Assembly: GCA_963788125.1 (NCBI GenBank)
Contig: CAWBFN010000002.1
Location: forward strand, 868,001 to 932,000
Source of the DNA: Bog-473 sp963788125
GTDB taxonomy: Bacteria > Actinomycetota > Acidimicrobiia > Acidimicrobiales > RAAP-2
Direction of reading: 5' to 3'
Length of the DNA stretch: 64,000 nucleotides
Part shown: piece by piece, positions 51,820 to 60,297 of the stretch
Numbering within the stretch: position 1 is the stretch's first letter
Layout: every line of letters begins with the position of its first letter
The notes under the pieces: generated by a model
The model's database searches: none
Told to the model about the DNA's origin: nothing
What the model saw: the letters and a program-made list of their open reading frames with translations, nothing else
Made by a program: the position numbers and the translations under genes

Positions 51820-53085
51820 TTAGAAGACGCCGATGCCGGCGGATTCGTTTCGCTTCTTCCACTCCTCGCGGGGCATGCGGGTGGTGTCGACGTCCAGGGC
51901 CAGAGAGCGTAGGGCGGCCACGTTCGCCTGCTCCTTCGGCGTGTGCTTGAAGGGGTCCCAGCCGAAGAAGCGGCAGGCGTTCTCCCAGGTCATCTTGTGG
52001 ATCTCCTGGTCGCTGCAGCCCGCGTCCTGGAACTCCTTCCAGGCGAATTCGGGCGATTCGGGCCACGTCGTGTCGGTGTGGGGGTAGTCGCACTCCCAGG
52101 CGATGATGTCGATGCCGATCCGGTTGCGCAGCAACAGCCCGGACGGGTCGGTGATGAAGCAGGCGAGGATGTGCTCGCGAAAGACCTCCGAGGGTCGCTT
52201 GCCACCGAAGTCGTTCTCGAGCCACGCCTGGTTCTCGAAGTGACGGTCGGCCCGGTCCAGGTAGAAGGGGATCCACCCGATCCCGCCCTCGGAGAGGGCG
52301 ACCTTGAGGTCCGGGAACCGTCGCAGCGTGGGCCCGAAGAGCAGGTCCTGTGCGATGAGGGCGGAGATCTGACAGGTGAGCACGATGAGGTGGTCGATAG
52401 GCGCCTCGGGCGGCTTCTTGATCAGATCGAAGCCGGCGCCGATATGAAGGGAGAGGACCATGTTCTCCTCACAGAGGGCCTGCAGCATCGGGTCCCAGTG
52501 ACCGGACAGGAAGCTCGGGAACCCCTGGGCGTGCGGCGCTTCGAGGAAGCTGATGGAACGGCAGCCCTTCTTGGCGACGCGGTGGACCTCCTTCACCGCC
52601 AGATCGATGTCCCACATCGGGACGATGCCGAGGGGGATGAAGCGACCGGGGTGGGCACCGCACCACTCGTCGATCGCCCAATCGTTGTACGCCTGCAGCA
52701 TGACCAGCGCGATGTCCTTGTCGCGGGACTCGGTGAAGGTACGGGCATTCCAACCGGCCATCGTCGGGAAGCACATCGACGCCAGTACGCCGTTGACGTT
52801 CATGTCCCTTACCCGCTCGTCGACGTCGAAGCAGCCCGGGCGCAGTTCGGAGTAGGCGCCCGGGTTGAAGCCCCACTGCTCGCGGGGCCAGCCGACGGTC
52901 GCCGCCATGCCGAACGGCGTCGAGGTGCTCTCACCCTGGAAGACCCACTGGTCCACGCCGCTTTCGTTGCGGACCACCTTCGGGGCGTCGTCCAGCCACT
53001 TTGCCGGGACATGGTTCTTGTACATGTCCGGTGGCTCGACCATATGGTCGTCGATGCTGACCAGGATCATGTCCTCGGAGTTCAT
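51820..53085 (-). CDS. ACMSD-like amidohydrolase (amidohydrolase_2), copy 4
   Basis: This 421-residue protein starts MILVSIDDHMVEPPDMY and carries VLSLHIGAGF, LKVALSEGGIGWIPFYLDRADRHFE and IIAWECDYPHTDTTWPESPEFAW. It is clearly closest to the product at 29066; the two share the WECDYPHxDxTWPxSPE block and FGWDPF/FSYDPF ending. It is thus a likely paralogue with a related substrate. GGAGGAG is well placed for ATG 53085. It converges with the crotonase gene and is followed upstream by a 350-nt gap. Confidence 0.9.
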   Translation of the reverse strand: MNSEDMILVSIDDHMVEPPDMYKNHVPAKWLDDAPKVVRNESGVDQWVFQGESTSTPFGMAATVGWPREQWGFNPGAYSELRPGCFDVDERVRDMNVNGVLASMCFPTMAGWNARTFTESRDKDIALVMLQAYNDWAIDEWCGAHPGRFIPLGIVPMWDIDLAVKEVHRVAKKGCRSISFLEAPHAQGFPSFLSGHWDPMLQALCEENMVLSLHIGAGFDLIKKPPEAPIDHLIVLTCQISALIAQDLLFGPTLRRFPDLKVALSEGGIGWIPFYLDRADRHFENQAWLENDFGGKRPSEVFREHILACFITDPSGLLLRNRIGIDIIAWECDYPHTDTTWPESPEFAWKEFQDAGCSDQEIHKMTWENACRFFGWDPFKHTPKEQANVAALRSLALDVDTTRMPREEWKKRNESAGIGVF

Positions 53086-53438
53086 GGCGGTCTCCTCCCC
53101 GTGCCATCGCCGCGAGCACGGCGAGTCTTCTCAGCCCTCGCCGGTCCCGGCGCGGATGTCGGTGCTCTCATCGTAGCCGACCTCCCGCTGCGCCAACGCG
53201 TCGGCCCTGGCCGGCGGGTCGGCCGGGTCCCCCGTCTGTCCGCAGAGCCAGTTTCGGCCGGGGGTCACTCGCCGCGCGGGGCACAGTCGCAGGCCACACC
53301 GGACTCGTCCTCGACGGTGCGGGAGCCAGGGGCTATGTTGCTAGCCGGCCCCCGGGGCGGGATGAGGCGCAGCCGTTCGACGACCTCGGTTCCACGACCT
53401 CGGGCAGGAAGCTGACCACCGTGAGGGGGTGTGACCCG
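53086..53438. other. Intergenic region of about 350 nt
   Basis: I see no convincing gene here. An inverted repeat GGCTA-N6-TAGCC lies at 53331-53346 and could be an operator or promoter element for the EthD gene at 53439. The rest is GC-rich with no clear signal. Confidence 0.5.
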
Positions 53439-53801
53439 ATGTTCAAGGTGATGATGCTGCTGAAGCGCAAGCCAGGGCTCTCGCTCGAGGAGTTCATTGA
53501 GCGCTACGAGGGCGAGCACGTGCCGCTCGTCGAGAAGTACGCCACGAGGATCACGCACTACACGAGGCACTACCTGCACCCGGCGTCACACGTGGTCCAC
53601 GGCGACCTGGTCGCCGAGCCCGAGTACGACGTCATCACCGAACTCTGGTACGACGACCGCGAGGCCTTCTTCGAGCAGCAGGAGAGTCTGCGGGGGCGGC
53701 CGGAAGCGATCGCCGCGGTCGTCGCCGACGAAGAGGCGATCTTCGACCGCCCGAAGAGTCGGACGGTGTTCGTCGAGGATCACGTCTCGAACCTGCGATG
53801 A
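53439..53801 (+). CDS. EthD-domain (dimeric alpha/beta-barrel) protein
   Basis: This 120-residue protein starts MFKVMMLLKRKPGLSLEEFIERYEGEHVPL, the pattern of EthD-type ferredoxin-like barrels. The tail has DEEAIFDRPKSRTVFVEDHV, also common in the family. Members are small enzymes or oxygenase helpers in ether and polyketide metabolism. GAGGGGG upstream supports ATG 53439; an in-frame GTG at 53421 is possible. The HIBADH-like gene starts 33 nt downstream. Confidence 0.85.
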   Translation: MFKVMMLLKRKPGLSLEEFIERYEGEHVPLVEKYATRITHYTRHYLHPASHVVHGDLVAEPEYDVITELWYDDREAFFEQQESLRGRPEAIAAVVADEEAIFDRPKSRTVFVEDHVSNLR

Positions 53802-53834
53802 CGTGTCGGCCGGGCCCCGAGGCCAGAGGCGGTC

Positions 53835-54662
53835 GTGGCGAGCGTGGGGCAGACTGAAACGGTGGATATCGGGTTCGTCGGACTGGGCAGCATGGGCTCT
53901 CGGATCGTCACGCTCCTGCTCGATGCCGGCCACCACCTGACGCTGTGGGCGCGCCGCCCGGCGTCGCTCGAGCCCTTTGCCGGCAGGGTCGACGTCGCCA
54001 CCTCGCCGGCAGGGGTCGCCGAGGCGTCTGAGCTGGTGGGGATCTGCGTCTGGGACGAGAGCGGTGTCGACGAGATCGTTCTCGGGGACAGCGGCGTGCT
54101 GGCCGGAATGCAACCCGGCGGCCTCGTGGCCATCCACAGCACCATCTCCCCGGCCGCATGCCGCCGCCTGCACGCCGTCGCAGCCGATCGGGGTGTGGGG
54201 CTGGTGGATGCAGCGGTGAGCGTCGGGTCCAGGCTCCCGAAGTTGTTGGTCCTGGTGGGCGGCGAACCGGATGTCGCCGACCGGTGCAGAGGGGCGTTCG
54301 ACTCCTTTGGGGATCCGGTCACGTACCTCGGCCCGGTGGGCAGCGGCCAGATCGCCAAGCTCGTCAACAACACGCTGCTGGCCGGGACGGTGGGGCTGGC
54401 GGACGACGCCATCGCCCTGGGTCACGATCTCGGTCTGGACGAGTCGGCGCTGGCGGAGGCGCTGGCCGTCGGGTCGTCCGGTGGGACCTGGTCGGGATTA
54501 CTGGCTCGGCGGGGGTCCGCCACCGATGCGCTCCCCGGACGAACCAACGAGTGGGCCTCCAAGGACGTTGGGCTCACCCAGAAGCTGGCGGCCGAGGCCG
54601 GGGTCGCACCGACGCGGGAGGTCTTCCGACTCGCCGCCCGGGGGGTCGACGTTCTCGGTTGA
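53835..54662 (+). CDS. NAD(P)-dependent 3-hydroxyisobutyrate dehydrogenase-like oxidoreductase
   Basis: This 275-residue beta-hydroxyacid dehydrogenase has the dinucleotide motif IGFVGLGSMGS near residue 13. It also has AIHSTISPAACRRL for substrate binding, LVDAAVSVG and the catalytic Lys in GSGQIAKLVNN. It would oxidise a short beta-hydroxyacid or reduce its semialdehyde. GTG 53835 and GTG 53862 are both possible starts; the former has AGAGGCGG upstream. The gene lies between EthD and SDR genes on one strand. Confidence 0.9.
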   Translation: MASVGQTETVDIGFVGLGSMGSRIVTLLLDAGHHLTLWARRPASLEPFAGRVDVATSPAGVAEASELVGICVWDESGVDEIVLGDSGVLAGMQPGGLVAIHSTISPAACRRLHAVAADRGVGLVDAAVSVGSRLPKLLVLVGGEPDVADRCRGAFDSFGDPVTYLGPVGSGQIAKLVNNTLLAGTVGLADDAIALGHDLGLDESALAEALAVGSSGGTWSGLLARRGSATDALPGRTNEWASKDVGLTQKLAAEAGVAPTREVFRLAARGVDVLG

Positions 54663-54749
54663 CGTCGGTGGTCGGCCGCGAGTGGTCATCACCGGCGTTT
54701 CGTGCTGCAGTGGTCCGCAATTGGAGTCCGACGAAGAGGGGGCGAGCAG

Positions 54750-55508
54750 GTGCCAGGGAGTGAATTCGCAGGTCGGGTGGCAGTCATCACCGGCGGAGGG
54801 CGCGGGTTTGGCAAGGCTTTCGGACATGCGCTCGCCGAGCGGGGCGCGCACGCCGTCCTCGCCGACATCGACGCAACAGCGGGCGCCGAGGCGGCGGCCG
54901 GCATCAGGGCGACCGGGGGACAGGCGACGGCCTATCCCTGCGACGTCGCCGACGAGCACGAGGTCGACTCCGTGGTGGCCGCTGTCGTGGCCCAGTTGGG
55001 CGGCATCGACATCCTCATCAATAACGCCGGGCTGCACTCGGCCGAATACGGTCGGCCGATGGGCGACCTGGGCCTCACCAAGGTGCGACGTCTCTTCGAC
55101 GTGAACGTCATGGGGGTCATCATCTGCACGATGGCGGCGCGCTCGGCGATGCGCGGGCGACCGGGGACGTGTGTCTTCAACATTTCATCGTCGGCCTCGT
55201 ACGTCGGCGGTGGAGCGTACGGCGTGTCCAAGCTGGCGGTTCGGGGACTGACGATCGCGTTGGCCCGCGAGCTCGGTCCCGACGGTATACGGGTCAACGC
55301 CGTCGCGCCGGGACTGATGTTGACCGACACCATCCGGGCGGAGCTCTCAGAAGAGACCTTGGCGTACGTGAAGGCTCAGCAACTGCTGCCCCTCGATGGC
55401 AGCGAGGGCGACATCGTCGAGGCGATGCTGTACTTGTGCTCGGACCGCGCCCGCTTCGTGACCGGCGAGACCCTGCGCGTGACCGCCGGGTACACCGTGT
55501 CCATTTAG
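54750..55508 (+). CDS. Short-chain dehydrogenase/reductase (SDR)
   Basis: This 252-residue SDR has TGGGRGFG near residue 14, NNAG, SSSASYVGGG with the catalytic Ser, and AYGVSKLA with Tyr and Lys. It ends VTGETLRVTAGYTVSI. GAGGGGG before GTG 54750 supports the start. It follows the HIBADH-like gene by 87 nt and converges with the LuxC-type gene, with terminator hairpins between. The substrate is unknown. Confidence 0.92.
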   Translation: MPGSEFAGRVAVITGGGRGFGKAFGHALAERGAHAVLADIDATAGAEAAAGIRATGGQATAYPCDVADEHEVDSVVAAVVAQLGGIDILINNAGLHSAEYGRPMGDLGLTKVRRLFDVNVMGVIICTMAARSAMRGRPGTCVFNISSSASYVGGGAYGVSKLAVRGLTIALARELGPDGIRVNAVAPGLMLTDTIRAELSEETLAYVKAQQLLPLDGSEGDIVEAMLYLCSDRARFVTGETLRVTAGYTVSI

Positions 55509-55556
55509 ACAGCAGCGATGATCACCGTGCGGTCAATGGGGGCCCGGTGATGTGAG

Positions 55557-55573
55557 GAGCGCGACGCGCGCTC
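55557..55573. terminator. Terminator-like hairpin between converging genes
   Basis: GAGCGCG (55557-55563) and CGCGCTC (55567-55573) form a 7-bp stem with loop ACG; the stem runs into the stop codon of the LuxC-type gene. A weaker pair, ATCACCG at 55521-55527 with CGGTGAT at 55545-55551, lies just before it. Confidence 0.55.
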
Positions 55574-56999
55574 AGGCGTCCTCGTCCGACATCCAGTGCA
55601 CGAAGTGCTGGAGGGGGAACATCGCGTCGTGCGCACCGCCGGCCACATGTTTGGCCGCGCCGCCGAGCCGGACAACGCGCTGGGCTCCGGCGCTGGCCAG
55701 CCGGTCCCGCATCGCCGACTTGCGTTCGGGCGGATATATGCCGATCGTCTGGGTGGCGACGTTCACGAAGCGCACGGCGTCGTCGAGCGAGGCGACGTGT
55801 ACGACGTTTGCAGTTTTGCTGCTCGGGTGGAACTCCACCGGATCTGACGTGAGGAGCACGAGGCCACGTCCATCGGGCTTCCCCCAGACCATGCAGTCGT
55901 CGTCCATCACCTGCAGCATCGTGATCTCCTCGCGGGTGTCGACGGGCAGCGGGTGTGCGACCTCCGAGGCGGTCTGCCGGTCAACACCGAGACGTTCCTG
56001 CAGCCGTGCGCAAAACGTCTCGATGCCATCCCGCTCGCCTTCGACGAAGATGAAACGGCTGGCGAGGCAGGCTTCCTGATTGAACACGGTGACGTCCGTG
56101 GCGGCGGCTTCTGCTATCTCCTCAATCACGGCGCCGGATTCGAAGCCCTCGGGCCCGATCATGGAGATTGAGGTCTTGGGGTCGAAGGAGACGAGCTGCA
56201 GTCCCGGACCGAGGTATTTAATGACGTTGTTGATGGCGTCGCCGCCGCCCCACGCCACTATCTTGTCGAAGTACTGCGGACGATAGAGCGTGCGCTCGAT
56301 GCGCTCGTCGCCGCCACGCCAGTAGACCGCCGACATCGACCGCACCACCGGATGGTCGGGATCGACCTCGGCCATCGTCCGCAGCATGGCCACGCAGGTG
56401 AACGGGTCGCTCGACGGCATTTTGAACACGTTGATTGCCTTGACGAGCGCGCCGTCCGCGATGGAGGAGATGCAGCCGGTCGGGGAATTGCCGGCCATCA
56501 TGTGGATCATCCGTGAGGGAAACGCTCGCAACGCACCGTGCTGCCCCGCGAAGTCGACCCGTTCGACCCAGCCGTCGAGCGCCAACGGATTGGCGAAGCT
56601 GGTCTCGACACTGCACCACAGCGCTTCCTTGGTGAGGCGGTTCCGCGCCACACGGAACAGGTTTTCGACCACGCGCCGCGGGAGGGGATTGGTCGCGACG
56701 ATGTGCTCGAGAGCCTCCTGCAGGTAGACGTTGTCCTCCAGGACCAACCGCTCCCCGCAGGCGACGAGGAAGTCGATGATCTCCCCCGTCGGCACGTCGA
56801 GAAGTGGTGGCAGCTCTGAGCGCGGGGTGACGAGTTCGTCGAGGAGGATCTCAGGTGTCGCGAACTCGACCCCTAGGTCCCGCGAGTAGTAGTGCACCGC
56901 CCCACCGGTGATCACTCTGCCCCGGATGAAATGGTCGACGCGGATCGCGTCGTCGCTGTCGGTGTGCTGAGCCCTCGGTTCGAGATCGAGCGTCGTCAT
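55572..56999 (-). CDS. Acyl-CoA/acyl-protein reductase, LuxC-like
   Basis: This 475-residue protein is an aldehyde-dehydrogenase-fold reductase of the LuxC type, which reduces an activated acyl group to an aldehyde with NADPH. The catalytic Cys is in VFNQEACLASRF. The family segments PSRMIHMMAGNSPTGC and KIVAWGGGDAINNV are visible. ATG 56999 overlaps the stop of the LuxE-type gene (ATGA), so the two are coupled. No luciferase genes are present. The pair thus looks like a fatty or aromatic acid reductase making an aldehyde for another use. Confidence 0.88.
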   Translation of the reverse strand: MTTLDLEPRAQHTDSDDAIRVDHFIRGRVITGGAVHYYSRDLGVEFATPEILLDELVTPRSELPPLLDVPTGEIIDFLVACGERLVLEDNVYLQEALEHIVATNPLPRRVVENLFRVARNRLTKEALWCSVETSFANPLALDGWVERVDFAGQHGALRAFPSRMIHMMAGNSPTGCISSIADGALVKAINVFKMPSSDPFTCVAMLRTMAEVDPDHPVVRSMSAVYWRGGDERIERTLYRPQYFDKIVAWGGGDAINNVIKYLGPGLQLVSFDPKTSISMIGPEGFESGAVIEEIAEAAATDVTVFNQEACLASRFIFVEGERDGIETFCARLQERLGVDRQTASEVAHPLPVDTREEITMLQVMDDDCMVWGKPDGRGLVLLTSDPVEFHPSSKTANVVHVASLDDAVRFVNVATQTIGIYPPERKSAMRDRLASAGAQRVVRLGGAAKHVAGGAHDAMFPLQHFVHWMSDEDA

Positions 57000-58345
57000 G
57001 ACAGTCCTCTCACGTACGCGTCAACGGTCCCGGCGCAGCCGATCTTGTCGTCTCCGTCGAGGTCGGCGTAGCGCATGATGTCGTCGCGGATGCTGGGCCC
57101 GGCGTTCCCGCAGAGGCACGGGTTAACGTCGAGCGAGATCTTGTCGCCGGTGATCACTCCCCCCCATCGGCCGTCGAGCGCGAGGTCGAAGAAGGCTGCT
57201 CGACCCTCGATCTCGCCCCCGTCATGCGGGAGCAGCTCGTCGCCGTCCTTGTTCAATACGAAGGGAACCATCCACGGCGGCACGTGGTAGCGCCCGCCCT
57301 TCTGGCAACGGGGCATCCCGGAGTTGAGCTCTTGCATGCTGTAGTTCTGGAACTTGCGGTTGGCCGGGATATTGAACGTCTCATGGACGAACTCCTGGTA
57401 GTCGGGCGGGAGCTGGGCCCGTTTGAGGCCGCCGCCGACGTAGATGCAGTTGTCCGGGTGAAAGTCCTTCGCGCGGTAGCCCATCTCCCGGACCAACGTC
57501 GCCACCTGGTGGAGTGCGTTCCACATGCCCGAGATGAACAGCTTGTCGGCTCTCGCCGCGACGAGGGACTCCGCCGAAATAACGTATGCCCTCTCGAGCA
57601 TCTCGGCCCGCTCCTTCGAGGTCGCCTCGAACTGGGCGATCTCGTCGGGTCGTGCGGTGCCGTCGACGATCGCCTTGCGCAGCACCACCATGTAGGTCAA
57701 TTGGCCAACGGTGATCGGCGGAACCGGCAGCCGGAATGGGGCGAAACGGGGATCGCCGAACGCGGCCAGCTGCGCGTCGCGAATCGTGACGTTCTTGGGC
57801 ACATCGGCGATCGGCGCCACCCCGAACATCCGGCGATCCCTTGCGGGCTCCACCCCGGAGCCCCACGAGAAGACGCCGACGGTGTCAACGCGTGACCACT
57901 CCATGTCTCTGTCGGCCGCGATCAGCATGGCCGACTTGCCGGTGGTTCCGCTCGTGCAGGAGACGTAGTGGCCCTTCGCGCTGAGACGGTCGATCCAGTC
58001 GTCGATGTCCTTGACCTCCGACGTCTCGATATCACAGATGGGGTACGGCGAGACAGTGCCGAGCCACTTAGCCAACCGGTCCCACTTCTGCTCGCTCAAG
58101 AAGCTCTCGGGATAGCTCTTGTAGGCGGTGTGCGGGAAGAGCAGCGGCACCATGTCCTCCCTCCCGCGGATCTCGGTGGTGCCCGCTTCCTTTGCCCGGA
58201 AGGCGAGGAGCTTGATCCGATCCCCCCGCTCTTCGAAGCGCTCGTTCATCGCCTCTGCCTGGGCTTGGCGAAGCTCCGAATAGGGGATCGCAAAGCGATC
58301 CTCCGACCGCACCAGCTTCGTCAGCCGTTCCACCGCCCCACCCAT
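56996..58345 (-). CDS. Acyl-protein synthetase/acyl-adenylate ligase, LuxE-like
   Basis: This 449-residue protein is an adenylate-forming enzyme of the LuxE/PaaK group. The ATP-binding motif SCTSGTTGKSAML lies near residue 139. Later come YVGGGLKRAQLPPDYQEF, NYSMQELNSGMPRC and a Cys-containing NPCLCGNAGPS. It would activate an acid and hand it to the LuxC-type reductase. ATG 58345 is chosen because GAGGAG lies 7 nt upstream. The promoter is at about 58376-58410 with an inverted repeat in its spacer. Confidence 0.85.
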   Translation of the reverse strand: MGGAVERLTKLVRSEDRFAIPYSELRQAQAEAMNERFEERGDRIKLLAFRAKEAGTTEIRGREDMVPLLFPHTAYKSYPESFLSEQKWDRLAKWLGTVSPYPICDIETSEVKDIDDWIDRLSAKGHYVSCTSGTTGKSAMLIAADRDMEWSRVDTVGVFSWGSGVEPARDRRMFGVAPIADVPKNVTIRDAQLAAFGDPRFAPFRLPVPPITVGQLTYMVVLRKAIVDGTARPDEIAQFEATSKERAEMLERAYVISAESLVAARADKLFISGMWNALHQVATLVREMGYRAKDFHPDNCIYVGGGLKRAQLPPDYQEFVHETFNIPANRKFQNYSMQELNSGMPRCQKGGRYHVPPWMVPFVLNKDGDELLPHDGGEIEGRAAFFDLALDGRWGGVITGDKISLDVNPCLCGNAGPSIRDDIMRYADLDGDDKIGCAGTVDAYVRGLS

Positions 58346-58375
58346 GCGCCATCTCCTCGTCACGTGGTTCGGGGG

Positions 58376-58405
58376 TATTCTAGACTGGTCAGTATAGTTT
58401 TGTAA
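58376..58405 (-). promoter_or_regulatory. Promoter of the luxE/luxC-type pair with operator-like inverted repeat
   Basis: On the minus strand TTTACA, 18 nt and TAGAAT form -35 and -10 boxes. Within and next to the spacer lies TAGACTG-GT-CAGTATA (58381-58396, plus strand), an inverted repeat with one mismatch. That is a typical layout for a TetR-type repressor site. Confidence 0.6.
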
Positions 58406-58583
58406 ACCGGCCGCTCCGGAGCCGGACCGCTGGGCGAGACCGCGGACGATGCGCGAGCTCGTCGGCCCGACCGTCGGACACGGTCGCCGAGGTCCTGCGG
58501 TGGATCCGTACACCTGGTGGGTAGCGAAATTGCGGCGGATCGGCTGACGAGCAAGGCTCTGGAGCGCAACCACGAGCCCGAGA

Positions 58584-58596
58584 GGGAGGCCCTCCC
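58584..58596 (+). promoter_or_regulatory. Ribosome binding site inside a hairpin
   Basis: GGGAG (58584-58588) and CTCCC (58592-58596) can pair around a 3-nt loop directly before ATG 58597. The only Shine-Dalgarno sequence of this gene would be masked, suggesting control of translation. Confidence 0.4.
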
Positions 58597-59076
58597 ATGG
58601 CTAGCGACACTGCCACGACCAACGATCCGTTCTCTCAACTTTTCTCCCAGTTCCTACGAGTCTGGAACTACCGTCCGGTGACCTCGTGGCGGGACTTCTT
58701 CAATCCTCAGTTCATCATCAACTCCAACACTGGCGACGTCGGAGTCGAGAACGACGTGCTCGCGACGGTGGGCAGCTACGGCAAGCAACTCGGCACGATC
58801 ATGGACGCGTTGCAGGTCGTCATCTCTGCCTCCAAGCTCGATGACCTCCTGCCGGCCGACCAGCAAGCCCTCGACCGCTTCCAGTCACTACGAAAGGACG
58901 TGGACGCGGTCGTGGCGCGCAACCGCCCGAACCACGATCATGGCTTGACGGAGGGGGAGGTTGCGGAGTTTCTCGACCGCCTGCAAGCTCTCGGGAGGGA
59001 GGATCCCTCGGCGGCACGAGCGGTCGGCGAGCAACTGTCCAAGGGCGTGAAGAATCTCGCCCAAGCCACCACCTAG
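58597..59076 (+). CDS. Hypothetical protein
   Basis: I do not recognise this 159-residue protein. It has no signal peptide or membrane segment. The N-terminal part is aromatic-rich (FSQLFSQFLRVWNYRPVTSWRDFFNPQF). The rest is predicted helical, with an amphipathic SKLDDLLPADQQALDRFQSLRKDVDAVV stretch (given here in view of its charge pattern) and EVAEFLDRLQALG. It stands alone between the luxE-type promoter and the protease gene. ATG 58597 has GAGGGAGG upstream, but within a hairpin. Coding is supported by length, ribosome binding site and lack of any competing frame. Confidence 0.65.
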   Translation: MASDTATTNDPFSQLFSQFLRVWNYRPVTSWRDFFNPQFIINSNTGDVGVENDVLATVGSYGKQLGTIMDALQVVISASKLDDLLPADQQALDRFQSLRKDVDAVVARNRPNHDHGLTEGEVAEFLDRLQALGREDPSAARAVGEQLSKGVKNLAQATT

Positions 59077-59191
59077 GAACCGGCCGCCCGCCCACAGAGG
59101 CCAGCGTCGATGAGCACCGACCGCTGCTCGTACGCCGGCAGAAGAACGGCGAGATGACGTGCCGGCGCGCCGGCGCAGCGGCGCACGATGG

Positions 59192-60169
59192 TCAGTCGGT
59201 TGCGGGTAGCTCGACGGGGGTGGCGACCACGTCAACGAGCGCGTCAGCGCGCAGCACGGTCAGCGAGAGGGGCTGGCCGATAGCGTCGCCGAGCATGAGT
59301 CTCTGCAGCGTCTGGGCCCCGCTAACCGCCTCGTCGTCGGCGCTCAGTAGTAGGTCGCCGGCGCGCAGGCCCGCCCGGGCGGCGGGCCCGCCCGGAACGA
59401 CCTCGGTGATGCGAAGGCCCATCTTCTGCGCACGCCGCTGGGCCAGTGGCGGGGGGAGCGGCGTGGGTGTGCCGGCCAAGCCGAGGTAGGCCCGCCGCAC
59501 CCGCCCGTCCGCAATGAGGGCGGCGACAATCTGACGGGTGATGGCGTTGATGGGAATGGCCAGGCCCACCCCGATACCGGCGACGGCGGTGTTGATGCCC
59601 ACCACCTCCCCCGAGGCCACGACCAGAGCCCCGCCGGAGTTGCCGGGGTTGAGTGCGGCGTCGGTTTGAATCACATCATCGATGATCCGCATGTTGCTGC
59701 CCACCCTGGTCGGCAACGAGCGGCCCAGGGCGCTGACGACACCGGCGGTGACGCTGCCGGCCAATCCCAGCGGATTACCGACCGCCACCACCAGTTGACC
59801 GACCTTGAGCTGCGACGCCTCACCCAGCCGGGCGGGTGCCGGCGTTGCGCCATCGGCGCGGATCACCGCCAGATCTGAGAGTGGATCGCTCCCGACGACG
59901 TGGAACGGGACGGTGGTTCCGTCGGCGAAGGCGACGCGGCCGGCCTCGGCGCCCCCGATCACGTGGGCGTTGGTCAGCAAGAACCCGTCGTTGGTGAAGA
60001 CCACCGCCGAGCCTGCTCCGCCGATGTAGCTCCCGTCCCGCCGGCGGCGGGAAACCTCTATGGCTGCTACCCGGGGGGTCAGTTGCTCGGCCACCGACAC
60101 GACGACCTGGGAGTACGCGTCCAACGGAGTTAAAGCTGTCTGGGGTGTCTGTGAAAGGGTGTCACTCAC
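59192..60169 (-). CDS. Trypsin-like serine protease with PDZ domain (HtrA/DegP-like)
   Basis: This 325-residue protein has the HtrA catalytic triad: H69 in TNAHV, D99 in DPLSDLAVI and S178 in NPGNSGGALV. A PDZ domain follows (GLRITEVVPGGPAARAGLRAGDLLLSADD). HtrA proteins cut damaged or misfolded proteins. Unlike most, this one shows no signal peptide or membrane anchor, so it would act in the cytoplasm unless the start is wrong. GTG 60169 is chosen because AGGAG lies 7 nt before it. The gene may respond to stress; no operator was seen. Confidence 0.9.
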   Translation of the reverse strand: MSDTLSQTPQTALTPLDAYSQVVVSVAEQLTPRVAAIEVSRRRRDGSYIGGAGSAVVFTNDGFLLTNAHVIGGAEAGRVAFADGTTVPFHVVGSDPLSDLAVIRADGATPAPARLGEASQLKVGQLVVAVGNPLGLAGSVTAGVVSALGRSLPTRVGSNMRIIDDVIQTDAALNPGNSGGALVVASGEVVGINTAVAGIGVGLAIPINAITRQIVAALIADGRVRRAYLGLAGTPTPLPPPLAQRRAQKMGLRITEVVPGGPAARAGLRAGDLLLSADDEAVSGAQTLQRLMLGDAIGQPLSLTVLRADALVDVVATPVELPATD

Positions 60170-60297
60170 TGTTCGACTCCTGATTACAAGATTACATGTC
60201 TGCACCACTCAACAAGCGGAAGGGGCGGATACTTCCCGCCTGGCGCAGGAGCAGGGGGCGGGGGGAGGAAGACCTCGGTACTGTGTGGTCCGTGGTC

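Noticed and set aside
59161..59174. Perfect palindrome GCCGGCGCGCCGGC
   Set aside because: It lies between converging genes and could help termination, but such GC palindromes arise easily at this composition and no T-tract follows.
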